From the NCBI GenBank assembly GCA_932521025.1, contig OW051471.1:4216001-4280000 (forward strand): DNA of 64,000 bases, given 5' to 3'. Below the pieces are notes generated by a model that did no database searches, was not told where the DNA came from, and was given only the letters and a program-made list of their open reading frames with translations. Shown piece by piece: positions 47,703 to 59,800 of this stretch. The stretch is from Oscheius onirici (Eukaryota > Nematoda > Chromadorea > Rhabditida > Rhabditidae). A program made the translations under genes and the position numbers. Each line of letters begins with the position of its first letter. The stretch's first letter is position 1.

Positions 47703-50212
47703 GATGTGGATGTGTGAAGAACGGGTCGAATGCCATCTTTACAACAAGAGAAAACCGGATGCGAGCTATCTTCTACCAAAACGAAATCTTCGTAGCATGG
47801 TTCTCACGTCGGGATTCGAGCTTCCTGGCCTGTTTACACATTTCATTATGTCATATTTCCAAGAGTTGATTCGAGCCAACACGGAGAATCTTTTAAAGTG
47901 CTCCTCGTCACCCTTTTTCCAGTCCATTTCGTTATTCTCAATTGATGTTGTGTCTAGTCCGGAAGACTGTGTCTACCACATCAATATCATTTTACCAATA
48001 CTGTACTATGATTTGGGTCTTTTCCCCCAGATTGTCGTCTGTAGCCTTGGCCAGTTCAGCGAACAGATCCAGCCCGTACATGTGTCTTTTATCTATTTTG
48101 ACCTGAGAAAGAAGAAAAAAATTCCCACGAATCGACTCGTTTCCCTCGTCTTGTTTTTGCGCTCTTTTCCCATCGTTAGACATTCCTCTCTCACTCTCCC
48201 AGCTGCCAATCATCGGCTTTTTCGGGTCGTGGCGGGTCTTGTCGCGCTTTTCTGTTTTCCGATATTGAAGGCAATACTTCCTCCTCCTCACCCGGAGGAA
48301 AGCCTTTTTTTCTGGTCGAGAGGAGCGATTCTCTCTCCGCCCGCCCTTGTGATCCGCCTCGCGTCTCGCCTGATTTATTGATTTCTCGACTCTCTCGTAC
48401 CCACAACCCATTTTAGTCCTTTTATATTCTCCAAGTATGTTTCTCGTTTTTTAATTGCCGGCCATTCACCCATTTTATGGTCAGCGCTTGTTTCCTCTCT
48501 CCCCATCTCAGTTCTCCCCCTTCAGTCCTGTTTTGCTTTGTTTTGTTTTGCCATTTTGATAATCCAAATAAAAAGGTCAGATGATGAGACCGAGAGGGAG
48601 TAATCTGGTTGTTTCTCGAGAATTAGTTCGTCTGGTCTACCCTCTTGAATTTGGTTTTTATTCTCAGTTTCTTGACTTATATTCGACATGAGATCTTTTC
48701 CTTTCCTTTTCGGCCTTTTCGAAACTTTCTAACAAAATTCTTTTTGATCTTCTTGGAAGTGAATGAATAATTGTAAGCAGTCTCTGGCTAAGTAGCCATC
48801 CCGTCCGGAAGTCCTCACTCGATGTACTATCCCCGTGACTCCCACCCATTTATCCTTCCTTCAGTTCATTCCAGTTCCCTATTCTCTCACAAGTAGGACC
48901 AAATAGAAAATGTCAGTATCTTTCAGTATCAAAGTCGATGGAAATATCCTTCTTGAAGTTGCTTCAGTCCAATCACAAATTCCTTCTTATCCAAGACAGT
49001 TTTAATGTTCTCCTCTGTCCAAAACAGCTCGATAGAAAAGTCTAGAGAGTACAGAAAGAGAACTTTTTTGAATTGCAAAGAGGGAAACAGCTGAAGTTTT
49101 CTCAAAATAGCATTGTGCAGCTGATTCTTTTCTGCCGATTGTCAGTCCAACCCTATTCGTATCTCCCTCTTTCCCTGTCCGAGATAACGTGTCTCTTCTT
49201 CGTCTTTTCTACCAACAACAAACACCACTCTTTCAGTTGGAGTCTTTTTGATCCGAACTAGACGCTCTCAGAAAACCAATCTTCCTCTTTGTGGATATTA
49301 TGAGATATCTCTTCGTGCGCAAGCCGATTTTTCTAGCTAATCCTGATCGCGAAGCTTTCAGAACGACCCTTTTGATTATATAAGAGAAATCAATTTTTCG
49401 TAAACACTCCCCTCTCTCTAAGCTCTCTTTTGCGACCTGTCTATTCAGTTTCCACTCGACTCTTTTGCAAATTTCCGTATCAATCTCTGTCGCCAGTAGA
49501 CACAGCTGTACCTCCCTCTGTTTGTCTCGTTCTTTAGTGCCGAAGATCGGTCTGTCTCTCTCAATAATAACAAACACATCTTCTGATCTAACCGACCGAT
49601 TGGCACAAACAGCATTCCAATACACGTTCAACCATCCTTTTCCGAATACAAGAGCTGACTAGTTTATTTCTTTGAGAGACTATGTCTCCTAGAAAGGTAA
49701 TACTTTTCTTCAACTTTGATTTCTTGTTTTCTAATTGAATCAGAGGTCTTTGGTCAGCAAGAGAACTTTTCTTTAGTTTTTGTAGTTTTGAAGCTTAATT
49801 AGAGAAGACACTCTAATCTCTGTCTCAATTGTCAACTGTATTTGGACTCTGAACTCTCGCCTTACCAGTTCTCTCCCAACAATTCTGATCTTCGAAACAA
49901 ACACCAAGGCAACAGGATGCCTCAGAGCTCTATCTTGCAATGATTAATCCCTTCTCTTAGAGATCATCATCTCTTTTTCTGTTTGTTTCATTCGGGTCGC
50001 TGGCCGTCTTCTGATTCACTTGCATTGTTCTTTCTTCTGGGCTACCCATTCCAGATGTGCTTTTCTTCCTCTTCTCCATCACTCACTCTCTTGTTTGATT
50101 AGTCTTTTTCTCCTGAATCGCCTTTTTGTGCGTGACCTAGAGAGCTCCCAGTCTAATTACCTTCGAATCCACGACGGTAGAGTCCCCTCGCTCCGCCTCC
50201 ATATTCAGAACA
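47703..50212. other. intergenic region upstream of the ASK1 kinase gene
   Basis: About 2.5 kb, pyrimidine-rich on the plus strand. A minus-strand ORF at 48411-47992 contains a stretch after CTTTCTCAG that reads VKIDKRHMYGLDLFAELAKA and could be an exon of an unrecognised gene, but no partner exons were found. The long plus-strand ORF 47701-48381 looks like a chance open frame. Confidence 0.4.
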
Positions 50213-53200
50213 ATGTCTCTTGGTCGGAATTCGCCTTCCAACTCCAAGTTTCATTCTCTTTTCACGTCCAAAAGCTTACAGGGACTGGCCAACCGATGTC
50301 CTTCTCCAGCGATGTCCGCCAAGGCCGACGGCGCTAGCACAGAACCCACGGCACGTTTATTTTTCATCTTTTGGGAGAGTAAGGGATAGACACAAGGAAA
50401 ACACAAGAATCTGAAGATTCTATCGAAAACTGTCTTGTAAGCGTTCCAAAAACGGATTGTAGCAAAAACAATCGTCAATCTTTCCCACAAGCTGCTCGAT
50501 TGCAGTGCTCTCAGCCACAATCTATTTAAAAAGACACAATAATTTAGTCTGTTATTCCGCCGCGAACATTAATCCTAATTGAGCTGACATTCTTTTTCAG
50601 CCGCGGAATGGATTCCGTAATAGCAACAACTGTTCTCCAGCTCATTCCATCGACAAGAACAACCCCAATCGACGTCTCCAGGTTGTCTTGGTCATCGACG
50701 AAAAGGTCAAGAGAAACTACGTCGTCAGAGACATTGCTCTGAAGGATGTACAGAAAGTGGCCGATTCTCTCAATGTCAATCTCACGGTACCTTTTGGGAA
50801 TGAGAGATGGGAAAGAATGGTTTCAGAGGCTCGACTTTGAGCGTCTTGACTTTGGAGAAACGTCGACTTTGGACACATTTTACAATGCAGATGTTGCTGT
50901 GGTTGACGTTACGGTTACTCACCAACAACCGAGTCTGTGCTACCATATCGGTGAGTTGAATGGGATAGCTTACTGAAAGAATCGCTTGAACTATCTTGGT
51001 CTGTCAAACTTTCTTGGAGAATTAAACATTTCAGGTGTCCGAGAGAGTATGAAACAAAGCTGTAACATGATAATCACCTACATGGCTCCGGATGCCGAGT
51101 TTCGAGTGATCGACGCCTTGAAGCGGACTCACGAACACATCCCGATGATTCTTTACACAACTTGTCCCGATTCACACAGCCTGGTCTGCTACGAGAAGGC
51201 GAAAGGCGAGGAAATCAACCCGAAGACGGCCGGCATGAAGAACTTCAAGACTGTCCTGAAACAAGCTTTCAAAAACGTCCAGGTCGAAGCAATGTGAGCT
51301 ATTTCAATCAAAGGGAAGAGTCAAACTTTAGAGCCCAAGCGAAGGAGAAATTCCTGGCAGATTTGAGAAAATCGCGAGAAATCCGAGAACCAACAGAACT
51401 GAATGAGTTTCTCGATAAGATGAGGATGCGTCTGGACAATCCGGATGTTTTGTCGAGAGAAACACTTCACAGACTGCTTCTGAGCTACAGGTACTATATA
51501 AAGTATCGCTAAAATAAGAATTTGTTCAGAGACAATCAAAACTACGACGCCATGATCTCACTTATCGACGAACTGAGTCGGATAAAGAACACCAACGTTG
51601 TAGATATCACTCACATCCGCTACCTCTATGCCTTTGCTCTGACGAGACGGAATCAGAAGGGGGATCATGCGAAAGCTCTGAGGACTGTGGAGGAAATCAT
51701 CGAGAGTACGGAAGACCAGGCGGGATTGAGTCCGGATATCATCTGTCTGGCTGGTCGCATCTACAAGGACAAGTTCATAGCCAGCAACTACGAGGACAAG
51801 GAGTCGTTGAACAAGGCTATACAATGGTTAGTCTGAAAAGCGTTTAAACAGCACGAATATACAAGTGAAACGGTGCAAGATGATCGCGAATGAGTAGGGA
51901 AGGCTAGTTGAGCATGGGGTAATTGGGCACTTTTGGCAAGCCGAATTCGTCCACTTCGATGCCCTCGGCGTTCTAAATGAATGTTGAAAAGAAAAAGGGA
52001 TAATCAAACCTTTTCGGCAACGGGCTCCTTCGGATTTTCGGGAACAACTGGCGCGCTGAGAGCTTCGTCCATGTAGCCCAGGTCAGTCTCTCCGAGATCG
52101 AGTTCATCGTCAAGAGCAGCCAATTCGGCTTCAAGTTCGGCCTCATCCAAATCGGGCATGTCGTACGAGCTGGCAAAGGCCTCATTTAGTTCGTTGTTCA
52201 TCGTAATCATGTCGGACATCTCGTCCTGCAACTTTTCGATCTAAATTCAGGAATTGCTTAGTTATCGATGAAAAAAAACTTTGTCAATATCAAGTTTTTT
52301 GTACTCTGTTTGCATGACTTTGAGGCCGTCCTTCATAGCCCTGTAGTTGACTTGATTATCCTTCATTCCCTGAATGGCGTAGTTTGTTTGGTCCATGTTG
52401 AATATTTGCTGGTGAAGTTGTCCTTGCTGTTCTTCGTACATTCTTTTCTGCTTGAGAATTCTATAAACGTCGTGTCAAAAAACAAAAATGATATAACAAA
52501 CCTCAAAGCCTTCTGCTTCAGCATTTCTTTGCTCGGGCCTTCGCGCATTTTGCTGATCTGATCGCGTACTTTCTTCAGCTCTGCGTTAAACTGAAATTTC
52601 TTGTTTTGAAAGAAAAAAGACTTACTCGAGAAATCTTCTTGTCTAGCGATTCGTTTCGGCCTTCAATCGACTGAATCGCATCGTTCAGGGTAGGGCGAGG
52701 CTCTTCTTTGCGTTTTCCGAAGACGCGGTTCATTCCTGTAACATATTGGTTTAGAAAAAAGGAGAAAAAGTAGATAAATAAGAGCAATAGAAAATCTTGA
52801 CGTCGAATAAAAAATAGTCACTACGCAGGCCGATCTCTACAGTATCCAAACTTTTTTTTATCCAAAACACCTTTTCAGGTATCGACGAGCTTTCGAAGTG
52901 TCTCCTCTTGAATACAGTGGTATCAACTTGACCACATTACTCCGTGCCAGTGGAGAACATTTCGAGAACAATGCCGAGATGCAACAGATCGCAGTTGTCC
53001 TAAATTCGTTGCTGGGAAGGAAAGGAGCTCTGAGCCAACTCTCGGAATATTGGGATGTTGCCACATATTTCGAGGTTTCCGTTTTGGCGGAAAATTTCCA
53101 GAAAGCTTGTGAGGCTGCTCTCAAAATGGCCATGCTAAAGCCGCCTGTTTGGTTTCTCAAGAGTACGATGGAAAATATCAAGTTGTAAGGAACAGAACAT

Positions 53201-56200
53201 AAAGAAAGAACAAAAGAATTCAGGATCAACAGATGTGCTGCCACCATCAGTCCCGTGGAGAAAGACAAACAGACTTTCCTCTTCTGGACGGAGTTCTTCA
53301 TGGAAGCCACCGAGTCCGATGCCAACATCAGCTGTCCTCGTTACCCGGTTCTGATAGTCGAATACGACAAACAGTTCACTCCATCCTACTTGACGATCAA
53401 TAAACAAGAGGGATCGGTCATTCTGAGTCATGTTCTCGAGAATTCCGCCTCGAAAAAACCTCCGCCCGGCATCCATAGATGGATCTTCAACACTAACAAT
53501 ATCAAGGTAGTTTTTGGAAAATACTATCCAACAAAAACAATATTAGGCAGTCTCAGCTTCAAGAAAGGACGATCGTTCGATTTATCTGTATGTCCACGAA
53601 AATTCCGACGACTTCAATCTTATCTTCCCGTCGACAGCTCACGCCTCGAAAGTAATCAGTACCGTCGTGGATATGGGTCTGGACATTGAGGGCAATCAGA
53701 ACAAACTGTTGTCCAACTGTGATCCGGTCGAGAAGATGAATTTCGAATACGAGGTCTCGAAGAGTGGAGAGAGAGTCGTCTTGGGACGAGGCACATACGG
53801 AACTGTCTATTCGGGAAGAGATCTCTGTACACAGAGGCAGATTGTCGTCAAGGAAATTGAAGTCAAGTACGATGAAGAAGTCCAGCCTCTGATGGAAGAA
53901 ATCAATCTTCATTCGACTCTCAGTCATCAGAACATTGTACAGTATCTCGGGTGTGATCTCAGTCATAGGTAAAAGTTGTTCTGATTAATGAGTAATAGAA
54001 ATTTTCAGACAAGTCGGAAACGATGTCTTCCTTATCTTCATGGAACATGTCCCTGGTGGTTCTTTGAGCTCACTTCTCCGATCCAAATGGGGTCCTTTGA
54101 ACGAGCCAGCTATGGTCCTCTACGGGAAACAAATCCTAGATGGTCTGCGGTATCTCCATGAGCAGAAGATTGTTCATCGGGACATCAAGGTATTAAGACT
54201 GTGGAAAGTTCTATAAAATCTTCTTTAGGGAGACAACGTTCTGGTGAACACGTACAGCGGTGTCTGTAAGATATCCGACTTTGGAACTTGTAAACGACTG
54301 GCTGGACTGAATCCGGTGACTGAAACTTTCACCGGAACACTTCAGTATATGGCTCCGGAGGTGATAGACCATGGTCAACGAGGGTACGGAGCTCCTGCAG
54401 ATATATGGAGTTTCGGCTGCACGATGGTGGAAATGGCCACGGGAAGACCACCATTTGTTGAGGTTGGAGTACTCATTGTATTCTAAAAAAAAGACATTTC
54501 AGATGGCATCTCCCCAGGCAGCAATGTTCAAAGTGGGAATGTTCAAAGCGCATCCACCCATTCCGCCAGAGGTCTCGGAAAAGTGCAAGACGTTCATCAA
54601 GAGCTGCTTCGAGCCGAATCCCAAGCTTCGTCCAGATTCAGTTCAACTGCTCCAAGATCCCTTTATCCATCAGTTCCACAACAACATCTCGCGGACAAGA
54701 AGTGGCTCGATCAACAAGAAGCCATTGGACACGCTGAAACAGAGGGAAATGCTCAGATCGACCTCTCATATCGGCGGTATGGGAGTGGCATCTGCTCCTC
54801 CCGAACAATCTCCTCAAAAATCCAATACGACGACGAAAGAAGAGAAGAAACTGCATCTGATGATTGACCACAGTCGTGTTCGTACTTTCTCAGCTTCCCC
54901 AGTCCCGGACGGACCTCCAAGTGCTGGTACAGAGAGTCGTCATCCCGGGTTCCATCTGAGTCAGCCCTCTAGTCCAATCATCGACGACAACACTCATCCC
55001 AATCTGACTCATTCGTCCAGTGTCTCTATGGCATCTAGCCTCTTGAATCGGACCATTTCGGACGAGAGTCATTCTAGTAGTCGCTTCTTCATGCTCAAAA
55101 AAGATTCGGAGAGAAGAAGCACCTTGGCTCAGTTCTTCAGCGAGTACAAGGATCAGATCATTGAGAGTTGGGAGAGACGGATACAGCAACAGAGTGAGGG
55201 AGAAGTTGTGGTAAATACTCTTTCTTTTTTTTTTAATAAAGAATCTTAGATAACATTTTTGATGTTGGAGAAGTTGCTGGACGGAATTCGGACGTATCTT
55301 TTGAAGAAAGAGAACAAGTACATCCAGCACGCGATCGAGGAACTCCGCTGTATGTTCGACTACGATTCTGGTCGAATGTCACAGGTTGTCCCTTATCTCT
55401 CGGAGAAGCTTATCCTATCAGTTCAGATCAACCTGGCCCTGTACTCTTTCAGCGACTCTGTGCAGCCAGTTCTTCGCAAACTCGACATCAAGCCGCATTG
55501 GATGTTCGCCCTTTCGAATCTCATCCAACAGGCCGTCCAAATTGCCGTCCAGATCATCAGCCCCGATCTCTCGGTCCTTCTCCACGTTGAGGATGTTCCG
55601 ACACCGTCCTCAGCTGCTCCAACTGGACATCGATCCTCTCTTTCGAGAGAGTCTGGTCATACTGAACCGGAGTCGGAGAGTAGACCTCCGTCTCGAGAAG
55701 ATCGTCGAGATCTACAACTGGAGTTGAGAGTAGTCCGGAAGGACAACGACAGTCTCTTGGAGCAGCTGGTCAGATCTGAAAAGGAACTGAACGAAGTTCT
55801 CAAGTCGAGTTTGGCCAGAACGTCGAGGTTGAAAGAACTCTACTCGTTCCGGCACACGTATCCTCCGCCTTCAGCTCCGAACAAAATAATTCTTCCCACG
55901 AGTCATTACAGTAATCGAACAAACGACGATCTCGTCCAATGGCTCAAAGGTCTCGAAGTGGACGAGCGATCAATACGAGCTATTCTGTCGGAAGGATACA
56001 CGAAGATTGACATTCTTGAGTTCGTCTCGAGGGAAGAACTTCTCAACCTTGGCGTCAGGTGAGCATGTCGTTTATTTTCCGATAGATTCGTTGAATAGAC
56101 AAAAGTAAAACAACGAGAAATTTCAGTGGCGGTGCTTCTTGTCGGATCTGGCGAGTGGCTTCCGAGACTCGTGAAAGAGCCCGTCGACAGCCCGTCTTCC

Positions 56201-56286
56201 TTTCTCCAATGAGGTCTCGCGACGATTCGCTAGATGAATATTCGAGTGTGGCCGACACCGGCCTGATCATGGGCCCAGAGTCATAA
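50213..56286 (+). CDS. ASK1/NSY-1-type MAP3 kinase
   Basis: Apoptosis signal-regulating kinases phosphorylate MAP2Ks of the p38 and JNK pathways. Exons: provisional 50213-50354, then 50601-50786, 50827-50950, 51035-51293, 51332-51490, 51530-51826, 52879-53184, 53224-53506, 53547-53968, 54009-54189, 54229-54462, 54503-55210, 55250-56058, 56127-56286; 1375 residues without exon 1, matching ASK1 length. The regulatory N-terminal half contains [20 protein letters not shown]. The kinase domain has [18 protein letters not shown] (Lys), [29 protein letters not shown] and [14 protein letters not shown]-terminal coiled coil and SAM-like end ([20 protein letters not shown]) follow. Exon 1 would need a rare GC donor, so the start is uncertain. 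Intron 51827-52878 contains the CHMP5 gene on the other strand. Confidence 0.95.
51904..52733 (-). CDS. CHMP5: ESCRT-III subunit CHMP5 (Vps60), nested in the ASK1 gene
   Basis: CHMP5 works with LIP5/VTA1 and Vps4 in late steps of multivesicular body formation. Five exons (52733-52626, 52590-52502, 52460-52280, 52240-52010, 51972-51904) give 225 residues; the human protein has 219 as I recall. It starts [20 protein letters not shown], with the Snf7 core [36 protein letters not shown] and [20 protein letters not shown], an acidic region [18 protein letters not shown], and the C-terminus [11 protein letters not shown]. All exons lie inside one 1052-nt ASK1 intron, antisense. The acceptor TGTTACAG is 2 nt before the ATG, which suggests trans-splicing. 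Confidence 0.97.
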
Positions 56287-56888
56287 TGTTTCTGTTGAAT
56301 CCCCCAAAATGTACAATATTTATTTATGCTTACCTCCCCGTGTTGTGAGATTAGCTGAACAGGGTCTCAGAGTCTGTATATAGTGCTCCTCGCGTACCCC
56401 AAAGATTTCATAGACAGATACAAAATAAATGTCTTTCTCGTATATTTTTTATCATTTTCAATAAGTATAAATATATGGACACGAGGGAAAGACAAAGGCT
56501 GGAGACACAAGATCATATTCGGTTTAGGAAGAAGGCCTCTCACCAAAAAAGGGTGTGAACTCGTTTACAAGGGGCTGAGCAGTAGTTTTGGAGGGATCAG
56601 AGAAGACTTTTGTGCGAATTGACTGCGCCTCGAGGATGGGTCGGAGGATAGTCGGGGGCTGGAATCACGAGTGATCTATCATGAATCATGGTCGAAATCC
56701 GTCTAAAAGTCTATAATTATGAGGGAAAATAGATCGCTTAGGCGGTGGTCTTCACAGTCTATTGAAGTTTTCTTTAAAGGTTTAAAAGACTGGGAGTTCT
56801 GAAGAGCCGCTAGTTAACCAAATTAACATAGAACTCAAACGTAAATAGTGTGCTCAAAAAACAACCGAGTGGAATTATTCTATTAGAT
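56287..56888. other. convergent gap between ASK1 and cadherin genes
   Basis: 3' flanks of two convergent genes. No gene seen. A strong GTAAGT near the proposed cadherin stop leaves open that further small cadherin exons lie here. Confidence 0.4.
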
Positions 56889-59800
56889 TCAACTGAACGT
56901 TGTGCGGGACTTACACAAATGTAGATTGGAGGCTGGCATAACCCGACTGAAAGAAATGAGTCTTTTCAATTCGAACTCACTTTGTCAAGGGGTCGATTCG
57001 ACCTGGAACATTTACAGCATACATGCTCTCTTCGATACTGAAGTCGCCTTCGTAACCGGCCGACGGCGGTCTGCCGTAGTTTCTGAAAGTTTCTCTGTGT
57101 TTTTAATCAAACAAAGTAGGAACCGGTATGCCCTTTGATGAGGCTGTCCTATCGAGCCGCTCTTCATGGTCAGATCCTCGTCCGAGATCGGCATCTCCAT
57201 TATCTGAGTCTCGTAGCTTTCCAAACGGGGATCCATCCCAGGCTGAGGGAGGTAAATTGTGTTCAGCTTCTGTTGGAAGCCGCCAGGATGGTACGTGTGA
57301 ATCTGCTGCGACTTTACCTGAATTTCGTATTATAAAGCTTAAAAAGAAATGAAGGCTCTGGCCTGGCAGAGGGATTCTAAAAAAAATAGGGGATTCTAAA
57401 TTTTCATTTTTTTTTGTTTTTTTTTGTAGATGTATTGCTATTAGCGTTTCCGGTTCTAGGAATGACCCGAACAAATGTGACAGGAGTTCACAATGAGAGA
57501 GTACAGGGGTGGACATTAATTAGTGGAAACTCGGGTCTGGAGCCGCGTAGATACATTGTGCGGGTCTGGTTTTCTGGCTCAAAGTAGACATATGAACGGC
57601 CGATATTACCATATAATATCAGCCGATTTGATTCTTTCCTCTCGTTTTGCGGGCCGAATCACTGACTGAAATTTTGACATTTTTTGATATGTTTCGACCA
57701 TAACTCCGTGGAAAATAATAAAAGTATAAATAAAAGTTCAGACGTTCAAAACAGAAGTTGGAAAAAACTTTTCGGCTTTATGACGTTTTACAATGTGATA
57801 GCTCTTGACAAGCTCTTTCCATTGCCGTCGGAAAATCGAAGCGATCTCAAACAATCACTGAGATATGAAGGTTTCAAAAAGCTCACTATCGCCAAAAATG
57901 GACCAACTGGGGACAACTTAAACTTTTGAACCACAAAACGGGACAGTCTGCTCCTGTGCACAGGAATTGGGCCTATAGAATTCTATGGTAGACGGGTGTT
58001 TAGAAGTCGGGAGATTGCTGTACCACGGAGTTATGGTCGAAACATATCAAAAAATGTCAAAATTTCAGTCAGTGATTCGGCCCGCAAAACGAGAGGAAAG
58101 AATCAAATCGGCTGATATTATATGGTAATATCGGCCGTTCATATGTCTACTTTGAGCCAGAAAACCAGACCCGCACTTTTTTGTAGAACATGCAAGCTAC
58201 AGGGGTAGGCCCTAATTATTTGAAACTCGGACCTAGAGCCGTGAAGGTACATCGTACAGGTCTGAAATTCCGGGCCATAGTAGGCTTATAAAAGGCGGAT
58301 ATTATCCTAAAATATCAACCGAATTGCTTTGTTCCTGTGGTTATGAGGATTGAATCACTGACCTGAATTTTTGGGGTTTTTACTGTTTTTCGACCATAAC
58401 TCCGTGATACAGAAACCTCCCGGTTTCTCAATACCCTTCCGCAACAGACTTTGTTATCCTCCATTCCTGCTCGCCGGATGAACTTGTGGGGTTTTGTGGT
58501 TTAAAAGTTTAAGTTTCCCTAAATTTGTCACTTTTTGCCAAAAGTGGACGTTTTGAGACCTTCATATGTCAGTGACTGTTTGAGATAGCTTCGATTTTCC
58601 GACGGCATTGGAAAGAGGAAAGAGCTTCTCAAGAGCTACCAGAATACAGAGCATCATATTGCCGAAAAGTTTTTTCTTATCTCAGTTTTGCTCGCATGAA
58701 CTTTTGGCATGCGCGGGGAAAAGTCTATAGGAACAAAGCAATTCGGTTGATATTTTAGGATAATATCCGCCTTTTATAAGCCTACTATGGCCCGGAATTT
58801 CAGACCTGTACGATGTACCTTCACGGCTCTAGGTCCGAGTTTCAAATAATTAGGGCCTACCCCTGTAGCTTGCATGTTCTACAAAATTGTAGGGCAGATC
58901 AAAAGTAACAACTTTGTAGAACAGCACAACGCTGTCCGGCCAAGACATCACTATAAAAACAAGCTGTGAAGATGCGTGCCACTATGTTAGCAGTCATGAC
59001 TGCATGGATTCTGTTGGGTTTTCTTTTTTGATTTAAAAATGGTGACCGTTGTTTCTAACGGTGTCTCTGTTTGTTTGTTTCTTGCGACTGTAAACTACAG
59101 CCTGACTGATCTGTCGTGCCTAATTCTACAGTAACTATCAGTTATCTAATCGATGAAGAGACAGTCTCATGGGAGAGCAGCGTTTTAACTGTTTTTCTAC
59201 CGGTGTTTGATTCTAATCGGAAGAGAGAACAGCCACAGCTTTTTTAGATCAGAGCAGAAAACCCACTAGAGTGTAGATCGACATGAGTATCAGTTCAGTA
59301 GAGAGAAACCAGAACCATCGAGTAACAGTAAGTACTCAATTGGATCAGATGCCTCAGCTTAGGTCCTTTTAAAGAATTGTACGTTTTCTGATGATAAAAC
59401 TGAAAGCAAACACTCTACTCTCCGTGGAAAGCATCTTTGAAACCACTCAGTACTGCTAACACAGTGGCACGCATCTTCACAGCCTGTTTTTATAGTGATG
59501 TCTTGGCCGGACAGAGTTGTGCTGTTCTACAAAGTTTTCGCTTTTGATCTGCTCTACAACTTTGCAAAACATGCCGAAGCTAGAAAACCACATCTTCGTC
59601 TTGAAAACAGCGGAATAGCATTTTCTTTTTAGAATCCCTCATTTTTTTAGAATCTCCTATACTTTTTTGAAAATTTAGAATCCCTTCTGCCAGGCCAGAG
59701 CCGAAATGAATACCTTAAACTTGGAGAAGCAGTAGATGGCACAGATGATGGAGATCAGTGCGATGACGGCGATCGAAGCTCCCAGAACGAGCAACAGTTG

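Larger units (their letters stand above)
57346..59710. mobile_element. 2.35-kb DNA transposon with 8-bp TSD in a cadherin intron
   Basis: The element, 57354-59702, begins GGCTCTGGCCTGGCAGAGGG and ends with the complement (CTGCCAGGCCAGAGCC). It is flanked by the direct repeat GAAATGAA at 57346-57353 and 59703-59710, as for hAT-type elements. GGGATTCTAAA repeats lie inside both ends. The interior is a set of nested palindromes and shows no transposase. It fills the intron between the transmembrane exon and the first tail exon. Confidence 0.88.

Noticed and set aside
47701-48381. 226-codon plus-strand ORF
   Set aside because: It lies in pyrimidine-rich DNA where stops are rare on this strand, overlaps the start of the secreted Gly-rich gene, and its translation is Phe/Leu/Ser-rich with no domain or splice support.
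49233-49631. 132-codon minus-strand ORF
   Set aside because: Open frame in strand-biased DNA; charged low-complexity translation with no family match.
57684-57929. 81-codon ORF in the cadherin-intron element
   Set aside because: It lies within palindromic repeat modules and has no transposase-like feature.
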